NCBI RefSeq assembly: GCF_016808095.1
Contig: NC_068979.1
Span: forward strand, 21,659,444 to 21,723,443
Source of the DNA: Vigna angularis
Taxonomy: Eukaryota; Streptophyta; Magnoliopsida; Fabales; Fabaceae
Length of the DNA stretch: 64,000 nt
Direction: 5' to 3'
Part shown: piece after piece, positions 1-10,607 of the stretch
Layout: every line of letters begins with the position of its first letter
Position numbering within the stretch: the first letter of the stretch is position 1
The notes under the pieces: generated by a model
Database searches by the model: none
What the model was told of the DNA's origin: nothing
Seen by the model: the letters and a program-made list of their open reading frames with translations, nothing else
Program-made: the position numbers and the translations under genes

Positions 1-858
1 CAATTTCAATTTTCTCAGCAATTGATTGAGCAAGGTGTTCAGCATCTACTGCAACTTCAAGGGAGTTACTATCCAGATTTGGTAAGAGTATTCTACTACA
101 ATCTAAAATCCCAAAATGGTATTATTTACACTCGTGTAAAAGGGATAGATATCATTCTGGATAATGACATTTGGACAAATGTTGCTCATCTTCCCATCTT
201 AGAAAATACCATGCATGTGCCAAATGACTTTGGTGATTTTAACAAAATTTTGGCATATCGCTCTTTCATGCGCAACCCTCAACAACATCTACCAAATAGG
301 AGATATCTTCTTGGAGGAAATCTTAGAATGGAGGAAAGGGTTCTTCATTATCTTATTGTATGGTTGCTTTGTCCAAGAGGCTCAAACTTAGCACAATGCT
401 TTGAAATTGATCTCATGATCATGTCTGCCATTACTCAAAATATCAAAATCAATTGGGCAGATCTCATCTCCGACACTATTGTAAGGGCAAAGAGGTATGA
501 TAGAGGTCATCTTCCATATCCCCTCCTTATTTCCTTAATCTGTGTTTATAAAGGAGTTGATGTTACGGGAGAGAAATCTCTCACCGTCTTAAGAAATCAT
601 GAAATTGAGGAATCAACATTGCATCAAATGGGGTTTATACGACAAGGAAATATGTTTGTCCGTGCTGAAGATGATATTGCACAAGAAGAGGAAGCATCAG
701 CTGAAGAAGATGAAGATATTCCTCTGCCTCATCCAACAAATGTTGCTGGCCCATCCCATCCTCCACAAGAATATAGTCTAGAAAGTATATCTAGACAAAT
801 TGAAGAAATGGCCTTTATGCAACAAAGAAGGATGGATGATATGATGACTTATCACACT
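1..858 (+). pseudogene. Retroelement ORF (putative plant transposon protein type), 5' part, split by an LTR
   Basis: The frame is open from the first base of the window, so the true start lies upstream. The 286 codons resemble the 'putative plant transposon protein' domain (Pfam Transposase_32 type) common in legume retroelements: an N-terminal PDLVRVFYYNL segment, a middle part with RMEERVLHYLIVWLLCP, then an acidic Glu/Asp-rich tail and a possible coiled segment (SISRQIEEMAFMQQRRMDDM). The reading frame breaks exactly at the start of a solo LTR at 859 and resumes in the same frame at 8516, so the protein was whole before that insertion. Downstream polypurine tracts and an LTR start at 8942 suggest the host is a SIRE-like Copia-type element, with this ORF in its 3' part. 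The function of the domain is unknown; the family assignment is from recognition only. Confidence 0.7.
854..858. repeat. Target-site duplication ACACT, left copy
   Basis: ACACT precedes the LTR start at 859 and recurs at 8511-8515 directly after its end. Removing one copy plus the LTR restores the interrupted reading frame, which independently confirms both LTR ends. Confidence 0.9.
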
Positions 859-926
859 TGTCAACACTCAATTAAAAAAAAATGTATATAAAAAGAAAAA
901 AAATAAAATAAAAAAAAGGGATGAAA

Positions 927-1885
927 ACGTTCGTCCAAACAAATACCGTTCGTCCTTCCCCACTGTTGCTGAGGCCGCTCGTCCAAACAGTGACCGTTCG
1001 GTTCTCCCCACTGTTGCTGAAACCGTTCGTCCTTCCCCACTGTTACTGAAAACGTTCGTCCAAACAAATACCGTTCGTCCTTCCCCACTGTTGCTGTGGC
1101 CGCTCGTCCAAACAGTGACCGTTCGGTTCTCCCCACTGTTGCTGAAACCGTTCGTCCTTCCCCATTGTTACTGTGGCCGCTCGTCCAAACAGTGACCGTT
1201 CTGTTCTCCCCACTGTTGCTGAAACTGTTCGTCCTTCCCCATTGTTACTGTGGCCGCTCGTCCACACAGTGACCGTTCGTCCTCACCCACTGTTTCTGCG
1301 ACCGTTCGCCCAGAAGCGACTGCTTGAGCGTTCGGTCTTTCACTATTCGGCCGTTCGGCCATGTGTTAATTTGGGACGTTCGTCCTCTGTTTCGAACCGC
1401 TCGTCCTCGCCTTTATGCGAACGTTCGTCCTCTGTTTCCAACCGTTCATTTTATGCCTATTGCGAACATTCGTCCTCATCTTAAAGCGTTCGTCTTTTAG
1501 GTGGTTCGTCCTTTACACTGTTCAACCGTTCGACATTTCGTTTCCTCTGGACGTTCGTCATCAACCATTCGGCCTGACAAGGTTACATTTCGGTCAGTGC
1601 TTGTGAGCGTTCGGTCTGTACTATTTGAACGTTCGTTCTTAATGTGTTTTTGTTCTCAGTTTAGCGAACGTCCAAGCCGAGCGTTCGGTCTGTTTGAGAT
1701 GTCGAGCGTTCGGGTAGTGATTGTGAGCATTCGGTTTTCGTTGGTTGACCTTGTCAAAGTTCGTTCTTTGTTACTGTTTGCGTTCGGCCTGTATCAGATT
1801 GTTTTACCTCGTGAGCGTTTGGTTTGAGCGTTCGTTCATTTAATATGAACGGACGTTTGTTTTCTGTTTGACCGAGCGTCCAAAT
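927..1885 (+). repeat. Degenerate GTTCGTCC/GTTCGGTC array in family A LTR
   Basis: Dozens of 8-12 nt units of the form CGTTCGTCC, CGCTCGTCC and CGTTCGGTC are separated by about 10-20 nt. The first part (926-1260) also shows a longer period of about 125 bp. The same motif fills 26305-27070 in the other plus-strand A LTR and, on the opposite strand, the family C LTRs. The open frames here arise from the repeat and are not considered genes. Confidence 0.85.
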
Positions 1886-4304
1886 AGTTGGTGGCTACAT
1901 TTTAAAATTGGTCTAAGCTTTCCACCAAGGATTCCCACCTCCAGCTGCCACTGTTCGCCATTAACGGTCTGACAAAGCATCCACAGTATGGGTTTCTGGC
2001 AATTAAAAAAGAGGGAGAATATTTTGCTCGCACTTCAGAGTTCATGGGGCACCACTTGCTTTTGTCCTCCACGAGGCAGCCCCAGGGACCTTCGGGGGCT
2101 CAATAGAACAGACGATGAACCTTCATCTTGGGGGCCCCCACACACTCACTAAAAAAGGGATTCCCACCGTATCAACTTCCACTTACCATTACCAACCTTC
2201 CCATAATATTCCACCATTCCCCACCATATCAACCTCCACTCACCATCACCAACCGCTCACTTCATTGAGTGCTCCACTGAGTCCCACGGTAACAACTTCC
2301 ACTATCCCCACTTCCCACCATTCTCCATTGGAAGCTTGCCGACAACTTCATCATCTTCTGCCAATTTAAGGAATGCAACACTGTCATTCGCGAGAAGAGC
2401 GAGGAGACCCACAGTCTACACTCCGGACGTTTCTTCAATCATCTCCAAGACCGGGGGAAACTGACTGCACCGGATCTTCATTTTTTTTCAATCACCAAGA
2501 TATTGCTGGAGACTCACGGCCAACCCCATCGTCCTGATTCTGAGATCTCCATATTCCTCACCCCAATCATCAACCAATATCCAGTAATCATCGTCAACAT
2601 CCTATCATCACTTTCACCTCCGACACCACCTCCAGCATCATTATTCTCATCTCCGTGACCCTTGATCCCTCTCTACACCTATCATCCTCACCAAAACCAG
2701 ACCCAAGCTCCAGCTTCGTCACCTCTGATATTCATCTCGAAAACCACTACCAACACCAAAAGGCCACCCCCTATCCTCACCCAATGACCATCTCCACACA
2801 TATTCACCCATTGTCACAGCCACCCTAAAACACCTCATAACTACATGACCATCACTCACTACACTTATCATCCTCACAGAACGAGACTGAATCTCCAGCA
2901 AGGTCACCTCTGCATATTCAAACCGAACTCCACTACCAACACTTCATACCGGCGGGACCTCACCGTCATTTCCATCTCCGCTCCTTCACCATATCATCGT
3001 TACACCTCTGACCACTCTTCATTCATCTCCCATAACCAACCCCACGGCCATACAACCTTCTTCTTCATTCTCACGGACACCATCGCATTCAGGGGGGAAG
3101 AGTTCTGCTGAACTGGGGGGAAGAGGTATTACCAGTGTGACGCAGCAGCAAAAAGGAGAAGGGCGCAACACTTGAAAGAGCTACGGAGAGCGGAAGAAAC
3201 AAAAGGAAGCTTCAAGAGGTGTGTACTTTAAATTGTGACTGTACTTCATTGTTGAAATGCTTCAAAAGTACGTAAGTTATTGAGCTATGATATTGAAATG
3301 CATGCCAAATATCATCTTGTGTGTTGATGTTACTGTGAATTATAATGTTGCACTGAGTTCATGTTATCTTTCCCATGCCCATTATTCAATCTGAATTTCG
3401 AAGATTCATGCATAATCCACCAATTCATTGTTTCATCTTTCTATCAATAAACCATATCCATATCCATGCATCCAACAATCCTTAACACAAACCAAACCAC
3501 CCAGCCACCTTGCGCCATTATCACTGAGACCACTGGTTCATCACTGTTACCTCCCACCATACACCAACCGGGAAGCCTGATACTACCGGGAATCATCTCT
3601 TCCTCTACAACTCTTGCTTCACTGCCTTATCATCTCGAATCCTTCATCACCATTGCACAACTTTAACTCCCCACCGTGACCAGTCTAACATCGTCATCAT
3701 CTTCCTCGGAAGCCTTCCATCCAAACCACCAAATTGCTGCCACCATTCTTCAGCCGCTGCTGTCATCCTAGTCACCGCCGCACTATCACCTTGCCTCACT
3801 ACTCCCATCCAAACTTCTCCTCCTCTCAAATCGCACCTCCATCTTCATCATGTTCCCATCTAACCCAACACCACAGTGGCAGTCACTGTAAGCCGCCACC
3901 GAAACCACTTTCTTCACCATGACCTGCGGCAACAGCACCTCCACAACCATTGTAACAGTCACCACCGCAGCTCACTCCCCTCCGCATGCCATCACCTTCT
4001 CAACCCTGCTACCACCATGACCACTTCGCCAGCTTCAGAACTAACAAACCCGACCATGGCTTTGGAAAACTTAGAAAACTCATCACCCCTACCATACTAC
4101 TTCACGCGACTCAGCAGTGAAACCCGTCCCTTCACTGTCATCGTCTACACCACCTTCAAACCAAATCACCGTGAGTGTAACGAAGCCACCATCGAGACCA
4201 CCGCATCCATTCCCCATTGATACGTCATAGCCATTAGTGCCACCATTGAAAGCCGTCAGCTTCCTTGCGCCACTGCGGCCTCACGCCATCCCGTCCAACC
4301 CAAT
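1886..4304 (+). other. C-rich, G-poor interior of family A LTR
   Basis: This is non-coding LTR sequence with a strong strand bias: long runs of CCACC, CATC and TTCC with little G. It gives spurious frames rich in His, Pro, Ser and Thr. CACGGCCA-type words recur, as they do more densely in the copy at 27470-28800. No promoter or gene could be supported. Confidence 0.55.
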
Positions 4305-4309
4305 ACCAC

Positions 4310-6874
4310 TGATACGACTGTCGCGGTCATACAAATTTGATGTGCAATTAAGAATATGCAGTATAACTAGGATGTGACTCCTAGATCGTCTCTCAAGGAC
4401 CAATATTGGGGTTCAGTCTCAGATCTAACACGAAGTGGGGGGTGTTTTTGTGGATGTTTTTGATGCAGAAAATAAAGTAAATTAAAATTGGAAATTAAAT
4501 AAAACAAAATTAAAAATACTGAAATAAATTTCAAAGCAGTAAAACCAAGCGACGGTAAAAATATAAAACGTTTGAAAATAAAATGACCGGTAAAAGGCAA
4601 TGGCAGAATTTAACAGTGCAGAAAATAAAAATTGAGAAACAATTGAATAAAGTTTTGAAACCGTAAATTGAAAACTGACAAAATGGAAATTGCAATTAAC
4701 ATCAATGAAATTCCAATACATTGAAACTAGAAAATTGAAACACATAAACCCAAACCTCCCCAACAGGGGAGGAGGAAAAATAAACGCTCAGAATCAAAAC
4801 GTCCGTGGTTGCTATTCCTAAAAACTAACTGCCTCCTAAATCTGCTGCTGATGCCCTTTTATTACCAATGCTCTGGACATACTGTGTACCCCTCCTTTAT
4901 TCCAGCCGAATTTCAGCCAGCTTTTCCGTTCCATTGTCTCCTTAGCATTTTGTCTTTCTTCAATTAAAGGTGCCAAAAAGTAAACAAAGGCCCTCCGTTT
5001 GTGCTGTTCGTGTGTTTTTTCTGCTTCCCTCTTCCAATATTGCCAAATTCCTTGGACGGTGGTGCCCACACTCCAAACTCCTGTAGCTCCTTCTGCTGTG
5101 CATGCAGAACCGTGACCTTCTCCTCTGTGGTGGATCCTCGTCTTTCAGCCATGACACACCAATCTTCCCTTCATCTCCACGCTCCCGTTCAAGCATGAAC
5201 CAATTAAGATAAATGAAGAAGTCTTCTCGGTAGTGGCTGCCCCAGCTCTAGGCCGTCACACCCCTCTACACGTCCAGTAACAACCAGCTGCCTCCTTCTC
5301 CAATCTCATCACCTCTCTTGCTGCTGCCTGCACTCCTTGCTGCTGCCGCTGTTGGAACCGTGAGCTGCTGCTTCCAAAACGTCCAGCGTTGTCACCTCTC
5401 CACTGTGCGTACAACGGCTTCACTTCTTCCATCTGCTGTGACCGTGAATCTCTTTTCATTTTTGCAGCCCCCAAGCCTCTCATGTGGCTTCTTCATACAC
5501 CCCTGCTGCTGTGTTGGACGTAACATCCCTCCAACGCTGCTCTTGCTGGACCAGGAAGTGTATCTCTTTTTCTTCATGCTGGACCGTGAAGCTTTCCGTG
5601 TGTGTGCTTCCATTCAAAGCTGGCTGCTCCACTATGTCCGCTCCAAGCTGTCGTGTGTGAACTGTTGTACGTGCTGCTGTGACAAAGAGCTCTTTTTTGT
5701 TGGGCGTAGTAGCAGCTCCCTTCATCTCGGCTGCTGTGTTTTTTTCTTCATCATGAAGCTCCAAAGCTTGCTGGACGTAGAAGACCGAGAGCTCTCAAGC
5801 TGTTGTGCTGGATGATAGCTGGACATGACTTGTTTGAGTGAAGGCCGTGAGACTTCCTTTGTGGTGGCTGCAACGTACGTGAAGCTGGAGCGTGATGTCC
5901 TCCCTGCCATGCACCTCATTCTCTCCAGTGGTGACTTCAAGCTTAACGTTGTGTGAAGGCTGGACGTGGCAGCTGCTCCAATATTCTTCCATTCATCTGT
6001 TTGTACTCCAAACCTTGCTGCATGAAGTCTTTGATTGGACCAGGCCATGAGCATTTCAACGTGGTCTCCTTCTCTTTTGTTCCAAAGTGATGGAAACCAA
6101 AATGAATTTTCATAAGGGAGCGTGTGTAACCGGAAGCTCCACTTCATTTCAAAGTTGCCCCTCGTTCATTTTGCTTCAATGGATAGCCGTGGCTCTCCAC
6201 TCAATTCTCATGCTTTTCAATTCAGAACATTATTCCCTCTTTTAATGGAGGTCCCACTTTTAATCCATTTGCTGATACATTTTGGATGTAACCGTGCACA
6301 TTAACTTTCCAAATGAATTCTTCTCCTCAAATGACGTGCAGCTCTTTTAGGGAATGGGATAATGTTTTATAAATGAAAGAGTGTATGGATGAAAGAAATA
6401 AGTTGTTAAAGCCGTGGATGCTGGCAGCTACTACACCAAAAACCGTGACTTCTCCCATTTGCATCCATTGTGCGTACACGTGAAAATGAGTTACCAAGTG
6501 GGCCATAAAATAAATTAGCACAAAACATGATAATGAAATGTGTTTCTCCCAACAAAACGTGAATGGCCGTGAGGTGTGTATGGTTTTCAAAACAATTTTA
6601 CTTCTTAAAAATTCTAAGGAGTGTAGCTTCTTCCAAAATAACACAATGTCAAATAAATAATCTTTGAAAGTCCCAAATTGTATCTTCAAAAATTTTCCTG
6701 TAATCAATAATGAAAATAATTAGCTCAGATGATTCAAATTAACTAAAATAAGAATTTCTGATCGATTTAAGCACAATTAAGAAAAATAGGAAAATACTGG
6801 ACAATTAAGCACAATTCCCTGATTAATTCTAGTGCAGTAAACTAAGTGAAGTAAAGAAAATACTGACTCATCAA
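4310..6874 (-). mobile_element. Solo LTR of family B (Athila/Calypso-like)
   Basis: On the plus strand it begins TGATACGACTGTCGCGG and ends GACTCATCA, the reverse complement of the family B LTR ends at 40982-43931. ACCAC lies on both sides (4305-4309 and 6875-6879). At 2565 bp with no internal sequence it is a solo LTR inserted into the family A solo LTR. It contains many CCGTGA words (for example near 5358, 5441, 5583) and an AT-rich 3' third. No coding capacity is credible. Confidence 0.88.
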
Positions 6875-7447
6875 CCACCGTAAAAACCAACAACCATCAC
6901 GCTCGCATCAGATCTCCAAACCGCCACTCACAAGCCACCATGGACATCACCCAACTCACCGTTTCTTTTTCAAATCTCCGCCACCCACTCTGCACCGTCG
7001 TGAAACTCTGACCTCCCAGCCGTCGTCGTCTTCTCCCTGCCACACTCTCAACCCCAAAGCATCCACCGGCGTCGGCTATCGCCGCCATATTCCCAGCCGT
7101 TACCACTCCGCCATCTATGCTTGCCATCCGAATCTTCAGTCAGCCGGTCTCGCGGCCAACACCATCATCCTTATTCACCTGCACACCCCATATGTTCGTC
7201 TGGGCCATGGCCCAGTTTGCTGTTGGAATTAAAATTCCATCCTTGCACCCTTATTCATGTTCGGTTTGTTTTCTTGCTTTATTTTTATGCTTTTTTTTAT
7301 TGAATGTATCCCTTGTACAATACCCGCCCCTTTGTTTTGTTTATTTTTGTTAAACTTGTTTTTGTTTTACATAAAAATTACAAAAATAAAATAAAAATAA
7401 AATAATAAAAAATATATAAAACTTTAAAAAAAACATTTAATGTAATA

Positions 7448-7880
7448 AATATCGGTATGAGTACTCGTGCGATCGTACGCATCAGCCTAGTACTTATTGC
7501 CCAAATATAAAATAAATAAAAAGCCGTGTGAGTGCTCGTGCGATCGTACGCATCAGCCTAGTACTCATTACGCAAAACAAAGGAAATAAAAAGCCGTGTG
7601 AGTGCTCGTGCGATCGTACGCATCAGCCTAGTACTCATTACGCAAAACAATAAAAGGAAAAAAAAGCCGTGTGAGTGCTCGTGCGATCGTACGCATCAGC
7701 CTAGTACTCATTACGCAAAAAAATATGTTTCAAAGGTTTAGGCACATGTGTGATCGCACGCATCGTCCTTGTGCTAAAAACCTTTTCTCTTTTCTAAAAT
7801 TAAAAATCCAAAAAAATATGTTTTAAAGGTTTAGGCACATGTGTGATCGCACGCATCGTCCTTGTGCTAAAAACCTCTTC
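7448..7880 (+). repeat. Tandem hairpin repeats near the 3' end of family A LTR
   Basis: Six units share the core GTGNGATCGNACGCATC. The first four (7448-7730, about 80-95 bp apart) have the form GTGCGATCGTACGCATCAG followed by CCTAGTACTC; a GAGTRCT word upstream can pair with AGTACTC. The last two (7738-7880) have GGCACATGTGTGATCGCACG, and GGCACA can pair with TTGTGC downstream. The loop core is conserved while the two stem types differ. Confidence 0.75.
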
Positions 7881-7959
7881 TCCTAAACAATAAAAATACC
7901 AAAAAAATATAAAATCTTCAAAAACCAAAAACATCAACATTTTCAAACAACAAACAATA

Positions 7960-8200
7960 TCGCCTTGACAGAACTACGTGATCCTTGATTCTCCATCAAA
8001 AGTGGAGATACGTAGGAGCAAGGCCAGTCCTTGTCAGGTTCATTCCCCCAAAAATCCAAATTTATCCATGGCAAATTCTCAAACAAATTTTCAAACAAGT
8101 TTCTCAAATAGTTTCTAAATGAACTACGGAACCCTGATTTCTCATTCTGCATGAGAATACGTAGGAGCAAGGTCAATCCTTGTCGGGCCCAAAAAGCTAA
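7960..8200 (+). repeat. Two TACGTAGGAGCAAGG units of family A LTR
   Basis: Two related units of about 130 bp each run from GAACTACG through a short inverted repeat (TCTCCATCAAAAGTGGAGA in the first; TCTCATTCTGCATGAGAA in the second) to TACGTAGGAGCAAGG and CCTTGTC. The same pair occurs at 9385-9610 (inverted) and 30290-30510. Similar GAACTACG...TACGTAGG units are, to my knowledge, typical of Tat-lineage LTRs. Confidence 0.6.
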
Positions 8201-8510
8201 AAAATATTGTTTGTTTTCTTTAGCGTTTTATTTTAAGGGGAAGTTAAATACTTTGAAAACCACATCCACATTCGCACATTTAGTTAAAGGTACTGCCTTA
8301 GGGTAGACTTTGTAGGGTGCTAATACCTTCCCTACACGTAACCGACTCCCGAACCAAGAATCTGGTTCAATTTGACCATGCCTTATCATTTTATGGTTTT
8401 TCCGTAGTTTTCCAGAATAAACTATGGTGGCGACTCCAAATCTCTCTTTTCAAAACAATTAAACTCTTCTTTTATTGGATCGTCGTCCCGTCGTGATTCC
8501 GGTTGCGACA

Positions 8511-8605
8511 ACACTCTTCGCTATGATGAAATTAATAATCATCTTAAGGAGATTGATGACAAACTTGCAAAACTCTATGTTCCCGATAGTGATGATGAGT
8601 CTTAG
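8511..8605 (+). pseudogene. Retroelement ORF, 3' part after the LTR insertion
   Basis: After the duplicated ACACT, the frame of the ORF at 1-858 continues from 8516 for 29 more codons to a TAG at 8603-8605. The tail is acidic and helical in character (HLKEIDDKLAKLYVPDSDDE), consistent with the coiled, acidic C-terminus before the break. Continuation in the correct frame across a 7.6-kb insertion shows the insertion is the only lesion in the visible part of this ORF. Confidence 0.75.
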
Positions 8606-8941
8606 GAACCTTATGTTTTTATGTTTTTCTTAGTGTGTGCCCTTTATATTCCTTGTATGCTTGCCTCTTTGAATTCAATAAAAAGTATGTTGTTTTTCTT
8701 ATTATTTCTATTCATATATGCTTTTATTAAGGGGGGGTTTAATTTCTCATACATTTAGGGGGAGAAATTATACATCACTTTTTTAATAATGATAAAAAAG
8801 GGGGAGAAATATTTAAAGCCTTAAATTTTTTTTCTAAGTTCACTAACAATTGTTTCTGCCTTAAGTTGTGTTTTTAAATACAGATTATTACCAAAAGCTT
8901 TAAATTAAGAAGTTTTTGATCATCATCAAAAAGGGGGAGAT
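8606..8941 (+). other. 3' untranslated region and polypurine tract of the SIRE-like host
   Basis: This AT-rich non-coding stretch has several GGGGG-containing purine runs (8731-8737, 8758-8766, 8809-8817). The last, AAAAAGGGGGAGA at about 8928-8940, abuts a TG that starts an LTR. Repeated purine runs before the 3' LTR are typical of SIRE/Maximus-type Copia elements. Confidence 0.55.
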
Positions 8942-9063
8942 TGTTAGCAAAATGATGAAGATGAAGTTTTGATGATGTCCAAATCAAGTCAAGAACAACC
9001 ATGACTCATGAAGAATGATCTTTGAAGACTTGTAATCTTTTGTAATAATTGTATGAACATAGG
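8942..9063 (+). mobile_element. Start of 3' LTR of the SIRE-like host element
   Basis: It starts TGTTAGCAAAATGATGAAG just after the polypurine tract and is cut at 9063 by the inverted family A LTR. Only 122 bp are visible. ATAGG at 9059-9063 would be the left target-site copy of that insertion; no matching right copy was found in the window. Confidence 0.5.
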
Positions 9064-9709
9064 TGTCGCAACCGGAATCGCGACGGGACGACGATCCAAT
9101 AAAAGAAGAATAAAGAATATTAATTTTGAAAAAGAGATTTTGGAGTCGCCACCATAGTTTATTCTGGAAAACTACGGAAAAACCATAAAATGATAAGGCA
9201 TGGTCAAATTGAACCAGATTCTTGGTTCGGGAGTCGGTTACGTGTAGGGAAGGTATTAGCACCCTACAACGCCTGCCCTAAGGCAGTACCTTTAACTAAA
9301 TGTGCGAACGTGGATGTGGTTTTCAAATTATTTAACTTCCCCTTAAAATAAAACGCTAAAGAAAACAAACAATATTTTTTAGCTTTTTGGGCCCGACAAG
9401 GATTGACCTTGCTCCTACGTATTCTCATGTGAGAAATCAGGGTTACGTAGTTCTTTTAGAAACTATTTGAGAAACTTGTTTGAAAATTTGTTTGAGAATT
9501 TGTTGGGAAAAATGATTTGGATTTTTGGGAGAGTGAGCCTGACAAGGACTGGCCTTGCTCCTACGTATCTCCACTTTTTGATGGAGAATCAAGGATCACG
9601 TAGTTCTACAAGGCGATATTCTTCGTAGTTTTGAAAAAGTAGATGTTTTTAGTTTTTGAAGATTTTTTTATGTTTTTGGTATTTTTATTGTTTAGGAGAA
9701 GAGGTTTTT

Positions 9710-10030
9710 AGCACAAGGACGATGCGTGCGATCACACATGTGCCTAAACCTTTAAAACATATTTTTTTGCGTAATGAGTACTAGGCTGATGCGTACGATC
9801 GCACGAGTACTCACACGACTTTTTTTCCTTTTATTGTTTTGCGTAATGAGTACTAGGCTGATGCGTACGATCGCACGAGCACTCACACGGCTTTTTATTT
9901 CTTTTGATTTGCGTAATGAGTACTAGGCTGATGTGTACGATCGCACGAGCACTCACACGGCTTTTTATTTATTTTATATTTGGGCAATAAGTACTAGGCT
10001 GATGCATACGATCGCACGAGTACTCATACC
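9710..10030 (-). repeat. Hairpin repeats of family A LTR, inverted copy
   Basis: One unit has GATGCGTGCGATCACACATG (9720-9740) and four have TACGATCGCACGAG with AGTACTAGGCTGAT (from 9776 to 10025). They are reverse-complement versions of the units at 7448-7880, in the expected reverse order. Confidence 0.75.
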
Positions 10031-10607
10031 GAGATTTATTACATTAAATGTTTTTTAAAGTTTTATATATTTTTTATTATTTTTCATTTTTTTTGAAATA
10101 AAACGAAATGAACAAATTCACTAAAACAAAGGGGTGTGGGATATCTTACAAGGGGTTACATCAGTAAAAACTAATAACCAAACAATTAATAAAAATAAAG
10201 AAACAAAAGCCTAAAAATAAAACAAGAGAAACAAATCAGGGATGTAGAGATAGGAGATAGAACCAGGAGTGACGTGTGAAATTGATGCTCCTTTGTTTGG
10301 GCCAAAATCCCCTCTTTTGTCTTTGTATCCGCCAGGGGTGTCAAGATGAAATTGGGGGGTGCATTGAGTGTACGCTTGTGAGGTCCAGTTCCCTTTATTT
10401 TTTTTTGGAGAAAACACATGGGAGCCCTAACAGAATGGAAGTATGAAAATTGTGTGTGCCAGAAAGGGGATGCGGTCCGCAGCCTTTATTCCCGATTCAG
10501 AAAACCCAGGGGTCCCTCCAAGTTCAATTCATTTGTATCAGCATTCCATCTTCTCCTCTGAACGAGAGACCCTAGAGACAACTACCTATGCCAACCACGT
10601 TCCAGCC

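Larger units (their letters stand above)
859..8510 (+). mobile_element. Solo LTR of Ogre/Tat-like family A, with nested family B LTR
   Basis: It starts TGTCAACACTCAATT and ends GATTCCGGTTGCGACA, matching the ends of the complete 5' LTR at 26180-30826. The 5-bp repeat ACACT stands on both sides (854-858 and 8511-8515). Only one LTR length is present: about 5.1 kb after removing the nested LTR at 4310-6874. It is therefore a solo LTR left by LTR-LTR recombination. Order inside: a GTTCGTCC-type array (927-1885), a C-rich, G-poor section (2100-4300 and 6880-7200), hairpin repeats (7448-7880), two conserved TACGTAGGAGCAAGG units (7960-8200) and the conserved 3' end. Long frames in the C-rich section are compositional, not genes. 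Confidence 0.85.
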
